Made by a program: the position numbers and the translations under genes. The notes beneath the pieces are model-generated. The model had not been told where the DNA came from. It did no database searches and was given only the letters and a program-made list of their open reading frames with translations. Below are positions 44,641-53,464 of a stretch of DNA of 64,000 nucleotides, one piece after another. Position 1 is the stretch's first letter. The number at the start of each line of letters is the position of its first letter. The stretch comes from Kaistia granuli DSM 23481 (lineage in GTDB: Bacteria > Pseudomonadota > Alphaproteobacteria > Rhizobiales > Kaistiaceae): contig NZ_AQYH01000010.1 in assembly GCF_000380505.1 (NCBI RefSeq), forward strand, positions 558,001 to 622,000, read 5' to 3'.

Positions 44641-44886
44641 ATGCGTATCGCTTTCGCGGCCTTTTTCGGTCTGATCTTCGGCGGAATCGTCGGTGTCGGA
44701 ACCGGAGTGGGCATCGGCATGCTGTTGCAGCGCATTGTGAACGTCGGCTGCAGCGCAGGCGGTTGTGCCTATTTCGTCATCTTCTGGGCTGGCCTCGGAC
44801 TTGTCGTCTGCGCGCTGCTCGGTGCCATCCTCGCGGGCGTGCTGAGCCGCGAGAACATCCGCGCCAGCTTGCCCCGGCACCATTGA
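44641..44886 (+). CDS. Small two-helix membrane protein
   Basis: An 81-residue protein with two hydrophobic helices (residues about 3-28, rich in Gly-x-Gly; and about 44-66) joined by a loop with Cys residues, VNVGCSAGGCAYF. It ends in a basic tail, SRENIRASLPRHH. ATG 44641 follows AGGA. No family recognised. It converges on the GNAT gene. Confidence 0.65.
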   Translation: MRIAFAAFFGLIFGGIVGVGTGVGIGMLLQRIVNVGCSAGGCAYFVIFWAGLGLVVCALLGAILAGVLSRENIRASLPRHH

Positions 44887-44893
44887 TCTGTGC

Positions 44894-45412
44894 CTAGCCG
44901 GCCTCTGCGAAAGCCGGGTGAAAGCGCACCTCGCCCCTGGGCAGTTCGACGGCTGAGTCGCCTTCGGAGCCGACGGCGAGCGCCATGAAGTATTCCGGCG
45001 GCACGCCTGCATAGGTCAGGCGTGGATCGGCCCTGAAGCCGAAACGCTTGTAGAATTCTGGGTAGCCGACCAGGACGCATCCGGCGGCTCCCATTCCCTT
45101 CAGCCGCGCCAGACCAGCCTCGATCAGGGCACGGCCGATGCCGTTTCCCTGAAACTCCGGCAGGACGGCGACCGGCCCCAGCCCGAACCAGCCCTTGTCC
45201 TCTCCGTCGATCGTGACGGGGGAGAAGGCGATGTGTCCGACCACCCTGCCATCCATTTCCGCGACGAGAGAAATCGTCAGCGCCCCGGCCTCCCGGAGCG
45301 CGACGATCAGTGCTGCCTCGGTCTGCTGGCTGTGCGGATGGTCGCGGAAGGCGGCGGAGGTGAGTGCCCCTATAGCCTCGTGATCCGTCGGTTTTTCGTC
45401 TCTGATCATCAT
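44894..45412 (-). CDS. GNAT family N-acetyltransferase
   Basis: A 172-residue acetyltransferase. It has VGHIAFSPVTID, then the acetyl-CoA site FGLGPVAVLPEFQGNGIGRALIEAGLARL, and YPEFYKRFGFRAD, the pattern of the YhbS-like subgroup. ATG at 45412 with TCTAGAGAAGAAGC upstream. It marks the left edge of the AT-rich control region of the polysaccharide locus and is divergent from that locus. The acceptor is unknown. Confidence 0.88.
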   Translation of the reverse strand: MMIRDEKPTDHEAIGALTSAAFRDHPHSQQTEAALIVALREAGALTISLVAEMDGRVVGHIAFSPVTIDGEDKGWFGLGPVAVLPEFQGNGIGRALIEAGLARLKGMGAAGCVLVGYPEFYKRFGFRADPRLTYAGVPPEYFMALAVGSEGDSAVELPRGEVRFHPAFAEAG

Positions 45413-45443
45413 GCTTCTTCTCTAGCAAGTAATTGCGACAAAC

Positions 45444-45474
45444 GACAGACGTATTCCGTTTCGAATTTTGAAAC
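45444..45474 (+). promoter_or_regulatory. Candidate operator upstream of the left polysaccharide operon
   Basis: The AT-rich 45413-45615 segment contains GACAGACGTATTCCG at 45444-45458 and an adjoining inverted repeat GTTTC-GAATTTT-GAAAC at 45458-45474. The core AGACGTATTC recurs exactly at 56541-56550 in the regulator/ABC promoter region. Confidence 0.35.
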
Positions 45475-45615
45475 AATAATACAAAAGAATAGCAATTAAT
45501 ATTTATTGAGAACGTTGTTGTGCGTTGCAAAATGGGGCGATATTAATTGCGATAGCTGAAGAACAAGCGGAATGGTCTGATCGTATTTGTTGCGATTTCG
45601 ACTGGATTGCTGTGC

Positions 45616-47142
45616 ATGAACGGACGCTGCGACGTGAACAAACCTATCAAGAGCCAGCTCGAGCCGGTTTTTCCCACGCAAACGAGGGCCAATTTGCGGA
45701 TGGTGCTTGCTGGCGCCAGCGATCGCGCCAGCCTGGCCGCCGGGCCTCTGGCTCATCTCGTCACCTATACCGACGAGGTTTTCGGCAGCGATGGCACGAT
45801 GCGGAACGTCTATCCGGTTCTCGCCGTCGTCGCCTCGTCCGCGGGCGCCAAGGAGATCGAGGCTGCCTCGGCGGCGCTCGCCAAGCTGGCCACCGTTCCG
45901 GCGCCGCCCGTCATCCGGATCGACCGCGATGTCGAGGGTGTGGCGGCTCTCGTCCAGACGGTGCTCGAATCGGGTCTCGGGCGCATTTCCAGCTACGCGC
46001 AGACGATGTCGACCGAACTCGTCATGCTGCGGCGCGAGCGCGAGACCCTGTTCGAGAATTTCCGCGTGCTCGAAGACGCGTTCCGCGCCCGCAACTGGGA
46101 GCCGGCCAGCGAGATCTTCGCGCATGATCCGTTCGTCGATCCCAAGGACGAGGGCATCGGCCGGTTGATGCGGGAAAGCTGGGTCGAGCAGTTGCTGCCG
46201 GTGTCCAGCTTCGGCGTTTCCGGTTTCGCGCTGCATTTCCGCCATGTGGCGAAGGGCAGCGGCGAAGTCATCGTGACGCTCGACTATGTCGAGAGCGGCG
46301 AGGGCGTCGCCGAGTGGATCGTGCCGTTCTCCGATCTCGCGGCCGACTGGAATTTCTTCTCGCTGCCCAAGGCCTGTGACGGCAGCCCGCGCACGCTCCG
46401 GCTGCGCGTCTCGGCGAACGGCGCGGAGCCGCCGGCGCCTTCGCTTGGCCACCCGATCGCCAGCCGACGCTATGCGGCCCGGTCCCGCTCGCTGCATGGC
46501 GATCTCGATCATCGGCCGCTGGCGATCAAGATCTATTCCGGCGTTCCGGGCGTCCGCCCGACCGCGCTGCCCAACTCGATCGCGCCGAGCGCGCTGATGA
46601 GCGGACGGCGCATCGAGGACTACCGCCTTCCTCTGGACGCGCTGCGCGCCGTTGCCGACGTGTCGGTGAGCCCGATCGTGCCCGATTTCCAGACAATCCG
46701 CTTCCTTGAGCACGAGGATGCGATTGTCTGCCACCCGCTGCCGGCCGGGATCTCGGCCGGCGCCATCGTCAATGTCGTGGCGCCGGGGACCGTCCGTTTC
46801 GCTGCCCGGGCGATGATCGACCATCCGGAAGGCAAGCCCGCGCTCGTCGGCTTTCTCCTCGCGCCGAGCGCCGCCAATCTCCGTTCGGAGATCGCGGTTC
46901 TGGAGCGGGAAGGCACTGCTCGCCGCTCGGCCTATTTCAGCGGCTGGCGCGACGTCGCGGCCGGTGAGGCGGTCAGCATCAACATCATGCTCGATACCCC
47001 GACGCAGCGGATGATGAACCTTGTCATCCTGAGCCGGGCCAAGGGCGATTCCGTCGACTTCTCGTGGCTGAAGGTGTTCGACTTCCGCCTGGTGCGTCAT
47101 TTCGATGTCGAGCCGCGCGGGGAGACTGCCCATGCGCAGTGA
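45616..47142 (+). CDS. Large protein of polysaccharide locus, possibly DUF6212
   Basis: A 508-residue protein with no signal peptide or membrane helix. It has an N-terminal segment of about 130 residues with VTYTDEVFGSDGTMRNVYPVLAVV, a helical link (TELVMLRRERETLFENFRVLEDAFRA), and a beta-rich remainder with FSDLAADWNFFSLP, HRPLAIKIYSG and a C-terminal lectin-like or jelly-roll-like region. It resembles proteins I recall as DUF6212, but this is from memory only. ATG 45616 lacks a good ribosome site; TTG 45607 or a GTG slightly downstream are alternatives. Its stop overlaps the next glycosyltransferase gene. Confidence 0.7.
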   Translation: MNGRCDVNKPIKSQLEPVFPTQTRANLRMVLAGASDRASLAAGPLAHLVTYTDEVFGSDGTMRNVYPVLAVVASSAGAKEIEAASAALAKLATVPAPPVIRIDRDVEGVAALVQTVLESGLGRISSYAQTMSTELVMLRRERETLFENFRVLEDAFRARNWEPASEIFAHDPFVDPKDEGIGRLMRESWVEQLLPVSSFGVSGFALHFRHVAKGSGEVIVTLDYVESGEGVAEWIVPFSDLAADWNFFSLPKACDGSPRTLRLRVSANGAEPPAPSLGHPIASRRYAARSRSLHGDLDHRPLAIKIYSGVPGVRPTALPNSIAPSALMSGRRIEDYRLPLDALRAVADVSVSPIVPDFQTIRFLEHEDAIVCHPLPAGISAGAIVNVVAPGTVRFAARAMIDHPEGKPALVGFLLAPSAANLRSEIAVLEREGTARRSAYFSGWRDVAAGEAVSINIMLDTPTQRMMNLVILSRAKGDSVDFSWLKVFDFRLVRHFDVEPRGETAHAQ

Positions 47143-49813
47143 GGCCCTCGATCTCGTCGTCATCGCCATGCCGCTCTACGGCCACTCGGCGTTGGCCGTC
47201 GAAGCGCTTGAGTCGGCGTTGGCCTCGAAGGCGGACTGTCGTATCGAGATCGTCGTGTCGGTCGACGGGGATCCGCGCCGCGAGGCATTCGACGCGCTGA
47301 CGCTCTACGCGGCGAGCCGTGCGGATGTGCATGTCATCTTCGGTCCCAATGCGGGGCCGGGCGGTGCCCGCAATCGGGCGATCGACTATGTCGTCGACAA
47401 TCTGCCGGACGCGAAGGCGATCTATCTGCTCGACGCCGACAACCGTGTGCTGCCGACGACCATCAACGTCCTGTATCAGCGGCTCAAGGCCGAGCAGTGC
47501 GGCTGGGTCTATACCAATATCGATACTTTCGCGGTGCGCTGGGGATCGCATTACGGCGACAGCTATTCGCGGCTGACACATTGTGTATCGGACAATATCT
47601 GCGACACCGGTTCGATGATCTCGATGGAGGTCTTCCATGCCGGCGTGCGCTTCGACAGCGACCGGCAGAACGGCTTCGAGGATTGGGAGTTCTGGCTCTC
47701 CTGCATCGAGGCCGGGTTTGTCGGGACGCCATGCCACGACACCGCCTTCGAATATCGCCTCCGCGCCGAGAGCCGGTTCAAGGAAGCGAACCGCGACCGC
47801 GCCGCCTCGGTGAGCTTTCTCCGCCGCCGGCACAAGGCGCTGTTCCGTCGTTCGACGCTGATCGATTTCGAGCATGAGGATTGCCCGCGCTATGCGGTGC
47901 TGAGGACCGGCGACGGGGCGATAGCCTGCTTCACCGACCCCACCATGCCGCCAGCGAAGCTGGATTTTGACGAGGCGATCCGTGCGTTCTGGGGAAGCAC
48001 GGCCGAGCCTGACAATGTGCACTTTCCGCCCTTCATGGCCGCCGGCAGCGCCGAGACGCTGAAGCTGCTGCAGCAGTCGCGGCTCTGGCCCGGTCTGCTC
48101 GTCCATCTTGAGCGCGCGACGGAGATGGCAAACGTCGTCTTTCTTCAGATCGGCAACGTGGCGGCCGAGCGCGGCATTGAGCTGGAAATCCAGCCTTCCG
48201 GATATGTCCGCAAGGGGCGGGCCGATCTCGTCTTCGTCTCTTCGACCATCGTCCGCGACGCGATCCGCAACAATGCGCTCGACTGGCTCGGCTCGATCGC
48301 GGCCGATCAGGTATGGCCAACCGTGGCGGTGCTCAAGGTCCGCTTCCCCTTCGCGGCGGCCTCGCAGAAGCGTTCCTCCGCAACCCCGGAGCAATCGCTC
48401 ATCAACCTGGTGCAGACGATCGCCACCAGCCCGCTGCAGACGGTAGCGGCGAAGCGTTGGACTTGGCGCGCCTCGCGCCTTCCGGCGCTGTCGGAGCTCT
48501 ACAAGCAGGTCCGCACGGAGATCGGAGGCTCGCCGGTATTGCCGCTCGGTCATTCCAAAGATGGCAGGCGGACCCTGGCTCTGCTGGTGCCGAATGCCTC
48601 GTTCGGCGGCGCCGAGAAAGTGGCCTTCGCGGCCGCGCGCGAACTCAAGGCCGAGGGCTACGAGACGCATCTCTTCGTGCTCGGCTCGGCGCGCATGGAC
48701 GTGCTCGACGAGTTCGATGACGCGTTCGACTACATTCATTTCTGGAAGTCGGGCATTCCGGCCTGGGGCGGCTCCAACCGCTTCCTCGGCCAGGACTTCA
48801 TCGCCGAATATCATGATGTCGACTGGAATGCGCTGAAGGGCCTGCTCTCCGGCTTCGACCTGATCATCAACAATCACGTCATGGCCGTGCACCCCCTGAT
48901 GGGGCAGCTGCGGTCCGGCGGCGCGCGGACGGCCTGCTATCTGCATGTCGTGGACGAGACGCCGTTGCGCCGTCCGGCTGGGCAGCCTTTCGCCGCCATC
49001 GCGCACGAGCATTGCTACGACGCATTCCTGACCTGTTCGGAACAACTGAAGGTCTATTTGCACAGCTATGGTGTGCCGCTGGAGAAAATCTATGCGGTCG
49101 CCAACGCGCCCAGCATTTCGGTCAAGCCGAAGATGCTTGCCGAGATTGTGCAGAACCGCCAGGCGCGGGCCCCGGACGCGCCCTTGCGCATCCTCTACAT
49201 GGGGCGGTTCGAGCCGCAGAAGGGCATCGACCGCATCCACGCGGCGCTGCAGGATCTGCGCGCCCGCAACATCCCGTTCGAGGCGCTGGCTGTCGGCGGC
49301 GAAATTCTCGCCGAACAGCCGAGCTCCTGGACCGAGAAGCTCCGCGAAATCGGCGTCGCCGTCCGGCCGCCGATCTTTGGCGGCCGCGAGATCGCGACCG
49401 TGCTCGCCTGGGGCGACATCCTGATCATGCCGTCGCGCTGGGAGGGGGCGCCGTTGATGATCGCCGAGGCCCAACTGGTCGGCTGCGTGCCGGTCGCGAC
49501 CGCGGTCGGCGCCGTCGACGAGCTGGTGAGCGACGGACGCGACGGCATCCTGATCGAAGGAGACGCCGATCTGAAGATCGTCGCCGACCTGGCGGCCGCC
49601 GTGGAGTCTCTTGCCCGGGACCGGAACCGTCTCGGCCAGCTTCGCGACGGCGGGCTTTTCACGGCGTCCGGCCGCTCCTGGGCGGCGTCCTTCGGCCCCT
49701 TCGTCGATTGGTGCGACCAGGCAGTCACCACAACACCCCGGATCGTTGCGCGGACGCCGCGCCGTCCGACAGACCAACCCATTGCAGAGATTGAAGTCCC
49801 GGCAGTCGCCTGA
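47132..49813 (+). CDS. Two-domain glycosyltransferase (GT2 + GT4)
   Basis: An 893-residue fusion. The N-terminal GT-A domain (residues 1 to about 270) begins DLVVIAMPLYGHSALAVEAL and has the metal-binding DAD in IYLLDADNRVLP near residue 101. A linker of about 200 residues without known motifs follows. From about 478 a GT-B (GT4) domain runs through VPNASFGGAEKVAF, LYMGRFEPQKGIDRI, and the donor site MPSRWEGAPLMIAEAQLVG near 770. It probably adds two different sugars to a repeat unit. It starts within the end of the preceding gene (overlap 11 bases), so the two are coupled. Confidence 0.9.
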   Translation: MRSEALDLVVIAMPLYGHSALAVEALESALASKADCRIEIVVSVDGDPRREAFDALTLYAASRADVHVIFGPNAGPGGARNRAIDYVVDNLPDAKAIYLLDADNRVLPTTINVLYQRLKAEQCGWVYTNIDTFAVRWGSHYGDSYSRLTHCVSDNICDTGSMISMEVFHAGVRFDSDRQNGFEDWEFWLSCIEAGFVGTPCHDTAFEYRLRAESRFKEANRDRAASVSFLRRRHKALFRRSTLIDFEHEDCPRYAVLRTGDGAIACFTDPTMPPAKLDFDEAIRAFWGSTAEPDNVHFPPFMAAGSAETLKLLQQSRLWPGLLVHLERATEMANVVFLQIGNVAAERGIELEIQPSGYVRKGRADLVFVSSTIVRDAIRNNALDWLGSIAADQVWPTVAVLKVRFPFAAASQKRSSATPEQSLINLVQTIATSPLQTVAAKRWTWRASRLPALSELYKQVRTEIGGSPVLPLGHSKDGRRTLALLVPNASFGGAEKVAFAAARELKAEGYETHLFVLGSARMDVLDEFDDAFDYIHFWKSGIPAWGGSNRFLGQDFIAEYHDVDWNALKGLLSGFDLIINNHVMAVHPLMGQLRSGGARTACYLHVVDETPLRRPAGQPFAAIAHEHCYDAFLTCSEQLKVYLHSYGVPLEKIYAVANAPSISVKPKMLAEIVQNRQARAPDAPLRILYMGRFEPQKGIDRIHAALQDLRARNIPFEALAVGGEILAEQPSSWTEKLREIGVAVRPPIFGGREIATVLAWGDILIMPSRWEGAPLMIAEAQLVGCVPVATAVGAVDELVSDGRDGILIEGDADLKIVADLAAAVESLARDRNRLGQLRDGGLFTASGRSWAASFGPFVDWCDQAVTTTPRIVARTPRRPTDQPIAEIEVPAVA

Positions 49814-49845
49814 CGGCGGCGGGACAAGAGGAGAGGTGCGTTTCT

Positions 49846-51021
49846 ATGCGTTCGCGGATCCTGATCACGGGAATTCCCGGCCACTACACGAGGCTTGTCC
49901 GCAGCGCCAAGGGCGCCACGGTGCACTATGGCGAGCAGCAGCCGCAGCCGGAAAGCAAGGATGACTTCCTGCGCGAGCTCAGCAACATCAGCAATACCGG
50001 CAACTACCTGATCGGCGAGGGTGCCTTGCGCGCCATGCCATCGAACGCGACGCAGGTGCCGTTCTGGCATCTCCACAATGCCTGCACCAACGGCACCGGC
50101 CTCGATGAGATCAACGCCAACTTCGACATCTGCGTCTTCACCTGCGCCAATCTTCTGCGCAAAGGCCTCTCGGCCGACGCCGAAGCCCTGGTGCTCAAGA
50201 ACCTCAACATGCCGATCGTCATGCTCGGCATCGGCATCCAGAACCGCGCCGATCTCGAATCCGGCTTGCCGGAAGGCACGCAGGAGCTGCTCGATGTCCT
50301 CAAGGGCAAGGAGCACTATTTCCTCACCCGCGGCCACGAGACGGCAGAGTTCCTCAAGTCGCGCGGTTTCTCCTTCGTGCGGCCGACAGGCTGCCCTTCC
50401 GTCTATTTCCAGCCTGACAACATGCGTACGGCGCTGCGCCGGCTGCCGAAGGTCAAGGTCGGCAGCGGCCGGACGGTCTTCTCGGGCTATCTCGGAGCGA
50501 CGGAAGAGGCGGTCCGCGACGTCAACATGCTGAGCAAGCCGGAGAGTGAATCCTTCTACGTCGTGCAGGACGAGTTCCTGCATTTTGACATGAAGGTCGA
50601 GCCGAACCGCGAGGGGCGCGTCTATGACTCGACCTCGGGCCAGATGATCGGTGATCTCGCCTACAAGGCCTCGGATCAGCTGCAGCGCAAGCTGAAGCTG
50701 CACACCTTCTTCGATACCAACCAGTGGCGCGCCTGGACTTCGTCGATGGACTTCTCCATCGGCCGGCGTTTCCACGGCAACATCATCGCCCTGCAGTCTG
50801 GCGTGCCCGGCCTGATGGTCGCCGTCGATGACCGCATGCGGGAGATGCTGCGCTTCACCGGCCTGCCGGCCGTCGAGGCTTCGGCGCTCGAAGCCGCCAA
50901 CGACCGTGCCGAATTCGTCGCCGACCACCTGGCGGATCTGAACGTTCCGCAGGTGGTGGAGAAGTACAACGAGCGCGAGAGCAGCTTCCGCGCCACGTTG
51001 CGCGACATCGGCCTGAACTAG
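49846..51021 (+). CDS. Polysaccharide pyruvyl transferase family protein, copy 1
   Basis: A 391-residue member of the polysaccharide pyruvyltransferase family, which transfers pyruvate from phosphoenolpyruvate to sugar hydroxyls as a ketal, giving the polymer an acidic charge. Features are the N-terminal RILITGIPGHYTRL, SNTGNYLIGEGALRA, FDICVFTCANLLRKG, MPIVMLGIGIQNRADLE, and the C-terminal SIGRRFHGNIIALQSGVPGLMVAVDDRM. GAGAGGTG precedes the ATG. A paralogue follows directly at 51112, sharing most of these motifs. The family includes other activities, so pyruvyl transfer is inference. Confidence 0.85.
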   Translation: MRSRILITGIPGHYTRLVRSAKGATVHYGEQQPQPESKDDFLRELSNISNTGNYLIGEGALRAMPSNATQVPFWHLHNACTNGTGLDEINANFDICVFTCANLLRKGLSADAEALVLKNLNMPIVMLGIGIQNRADLESGLPEGTQELLDVLKGKEHYFLTRGHETAEFLKSRGFSFVRPTGCPSVYFQPDNMRTALRRLPKVKVGSGRTVFSGYLGATEEAVRDVNMLSKPESESFYVVQDEFLHFDMKVEPNREGRVYDSTSGQMIGDLAYKASDQLQRKLKLHTFFDTNQWRAWTSSMDFSIGRRFHGNIIALQSGVPGLMVAVDDRMREMLRFTGLPAVEASALEAANDRAEFVADHLADLNVPQVVEKYNERESSFRATLRDIGLN

Positions 51022-51111
51022 TTCTCACGCCCGAGCCCGCGCCGGCTCGTTCGCGCGCGGGCAGGGCGACAGCCCGTTTCGGACAATCATCGTTTCAAAA
51101 GGTCGAACGTC

Positions 51112-52356
51112 ATGCGCATTCTGCTGACCGGCATCCCTTCCTACCTTCAGCGCACCGTCTCCAGCGCCTCGGGCGCGACGGTGCGACACCGGCCCTATTT
51201 CGACGATATCCGCTCCAAGAAGGATGTCATCGATCAGGTCAAGAAAATCGCCAATACCGGCAACTACCTGATCGGCGAGGGCGCTGGCCAGGCGCTCAAG
51301 GGGCATGACGTCACCTACGTGCCATTCTGGCACCTCGCCAACAGCCTCGCCTCGCAAGAGGCGTATGACGAGCTCAGCCGTTCGTTCGACATCTGCGTTT
51401 TCGCCTCGGCCAACCTGCTGCGTCCCGGCTATTCGGCCGATCTCGAGGCGCAGGTCTTCGAGAAGCTGAAAATGCCGGTCGTCGTGATGGGCATCGGCAT
51501 CCAGAAGAAGGCCAACCTCCGGGAGGACCTGCCGGCGGGCACGCAGAAGTTCCTCGACGCGCTGCGGGCCAAGGAGAGCTATTTCCTGACGCGCGGCTAT
51601 TTCACCTCCGAGTTCCTGAAGGAGCAGGGGATGAAATTCGTGCGGCCGACCGGCTGTCCGTCGCTCTATTTCAATCCCGACGGCATGCGCCAGGCCCTGA
51701 CAAAGCTGGCCAATCCCGAGCTGGTCGAATCCCAGAAGATCGCCTTCGGCGGCTATCTCGGCAGCGTCGCCGATACGATTGTCGACGCGCATGTCCTGCT
51801 GAAGCCCGACAGCACCGCCCACTACGTCATTCAGGACGAAGTGGTGGTCTACAACATGAACATCCAGGGCGATGACGCGACGCCCGCCTATGATGCGCCT
51901 TCCGGCCGCATCGTCGCTCCGCTCGAATACAAGCACCAGGAAAAGTGGCAACGGAAGAACGACTTGCATGTCTTCTTCGACACCAACCGCTGGCGCACCT
52001 GGGCGTCGCAGCTGGATCTCTCCTTCGGCCGCCGCTTCCATGGCTGCATAATCACCATGCAGGCCGGCGTGCCGTCGCTGATGATCGCGGTCGACGACCG
52101 CATGCGCGAAATGCTGGAGTTCATCGGTTTCCCCCATCTCGAAGCCGGCATCTGGAACCGTGAGGCGCAGAAGAAGGCGTATCTCAAGGAGTTCCTGTCG
52201 ACCATCGACGCGCAAGCCTCGATCGACCGCTACGACGCCTGCGAGACGAACTTCCGCACGGCGTTGAACGATATCGGCATCAAGCAGGCGGCGCAGCCGG
52301 CAAAGCCCGCGACCGCCGCGGCCGCGCCGACCCCGCGTGCTCATGAGCCGGCGTAG
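51112..52356 (+). CDS. Polysaccharide pyruvyl transferase family protein, copy 2
   Basis: A 414-residue tandem paralogue of the preceding gene. It has the same landmarks, RILLTGIPSYLQRT, ANTGNYLIGEGAGQA, VGIGIQKKANLRED-like VVMGIGIQKKANL, VRPTGCPSLYFNPDG and SFGRRFHGCIITMQAGVPSLMIAVDDRM, but ends in a Pro/Ala-rich tail absent from copy 1. Two divergent copies may modify two positions or form a heteromer. The end of the gene overlaps the start of the glycoside hydrolase gene by 14 bases. Confidence 0.85.
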   Translation: MRILLTGIPSYLQRTVSSASGATVRHRPYFDDIRSKKDVIDQVKKIANTGNYLIGEGAGQALKGHDVTYVPFWHLANSLASQEAYDELSRSFDICVFASANLLRPGYSADLEAQVFEKLKMPVVVMGIGIQKKANLREDLPAGTQKFLDALRAKESYFLTRGYFTSEFLKEQGMKFVRPTGCPSLYFNPDGMRQALTKLANPELVESQKIAFGGYLGSVADTIVDAHVLLKPDSTAHYVIQDEVVVYNMNIQGDDATPAYDAPSGRIVAPLEYKHQEKWQRKNDLHVFFDTNRWRTWASQLDLSFGRRFHGCIITMQAGVPSLMIAVDDRMREMLEFIGFPHLEAGIWNREAQKKAYLKEFLSTIDAQASIDRYDACETNFRTALNDIGIKQAAQPAKPATAAAAPTPRAHEPA

Positions 52357-53422
52357 ACCGAACCGTTCGGCCCGCGTCATCCCGACTGTCATGGCCGGGA
52401 TGATCGGCTGGCTCGGCGTTGTCCCGGCGGATGCTGCCGAAATCGGCTTCAACCGGGTCAATCTCGGCTGGGCGAAGCCGGCGGAGCGCAGTCGCGTCAT
52501 CGATGCGATGAAACGGAGCGGCGTCGTGTCGGTGCGGCTGTCGCTGAGCGCGCCGGTCGATCCCAGCCTCGATGCGGTTCGCCTCGCCCACGAGGCCGGC
52601 TTGCGCATCCTGCTGGAGATCTCGCTCAGCAACCGAGCCTTCTATCCGGAAGCGACCGAGCGGCGTTCCGCCGAAGGCAAGAGCTTCGACGCCTATCGGC
52701 TGTCCGATCTCGACCCCGAGGGGTACCGGAAAGTCATTCGCGACGCGCTGGCCAAGCTCGACGACATCGGTGTCCGGCTGGTGGCGGTCGAACCTGGCAA
52801 CGAGATCAACTGGGCCGGCTACAATGGCGATCTCGCCTTCGGCGCCGGCAAGGCGAGCGACCCTGCCAAGGTGGCGTTGGGGCTCGACCGCTATGTCGAT
52901 ATCGTCCGGGTGACCCGGGAGGAACTCGACACCAGCAAGCTCAACCGCGAGGCCAAGCTGATCTCTGCCGGTCTATCGGACATGCCGGTGCCGTTCTCCC
53001 GCCGCATCGGGCTTGAGATCGTCCCGGCGGCGGACTGGACGGCGCGCATGCAGGAGCGGGGGCTGGACAAGCTCGTCGACGCTTATGGCATTCATGTCTA
53101 TCCGGGCGGCACCGGCACGAAGACACGTCGAGAGGCGCTCGTGCGCGAGGCTCTGTCCTTCTGCGGACCGGAGGCGGCCGGCAAGCCGTGCTGGATCACC
53201 GAGTGGGGCGTCGCCAATACGTCTCCGGCCTGCCCGATCGAAGACGACAAGCGGGCCGCGCAGGTGAACCAGCTTCGCTCGATCATCGATGCCGACATCG
53301 AGACCGGTCGGGTCGAGGCAGCCTACTATTTCGATTGGGACAGCGAGACGCCCTATAGCGTCTGGCGCTGCGGCGGCCTGTCCTCGGCGGGCCGCGCGGC
53401 GGTCCGGCCAGTGGCCGACTGA
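52343..53422 (+). CDS. Secreted clan-A glycoside hydrolase-like protein
   Basis: A 359-residue exported protein with a basic N-terminus and hydrophobic core (VIPTVMAGMIGWLGVVPADA) serving as signal peptide. The rest is a TIM barrel of the GH-A clan: acid/base Glu154 in AVEPGNEINWAG and nucleophile Glu287 in KPCWITEWGV, with DAYGIHVYPGG between. The family cannot be fixed by eye. In this locus it may trim the polymer or clear failed chains in the periplasm, as EPS-linked endoglycanases do. ATG 52343 overlaps the end of the previous gene. Confidence 0.8.
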   Translation: MSRRRPNRSARVIPTVMAGMIGWLGVVPADAAEIGFNRVNLGWAKPAERSRVIDAMKRSGVVSVRLSLSAPVDPSLDAVRLAHEAGLRILLEISLSNRAFYPEATERRSAEGKSFDAYRLSDLDPEGYRKVIRDALAKLDDIGVRLVAVEPGNEINWAGYNGDLAFGAGKASDPAKVALGLDRYVDIVRVTREELDTSKLNREAKLISAGLSDMPVPFSRRIGLEIVPAADWTARMQERGLDKLVDAYGIHVYPGGTGTKTRREALVREALSFCGPEAAGKPCWITEWGVANTSPACPIEDDKRAAQVNQLRSIIDADIETGRVEAAYYFDWDSETPYSVWRCGGLSSAGRAAVRPVAD

Positions 53423-53464
53423 GCCCCCGATCGTTCGTTTGGATTTTCAGGGAGGAAAGCGCGA

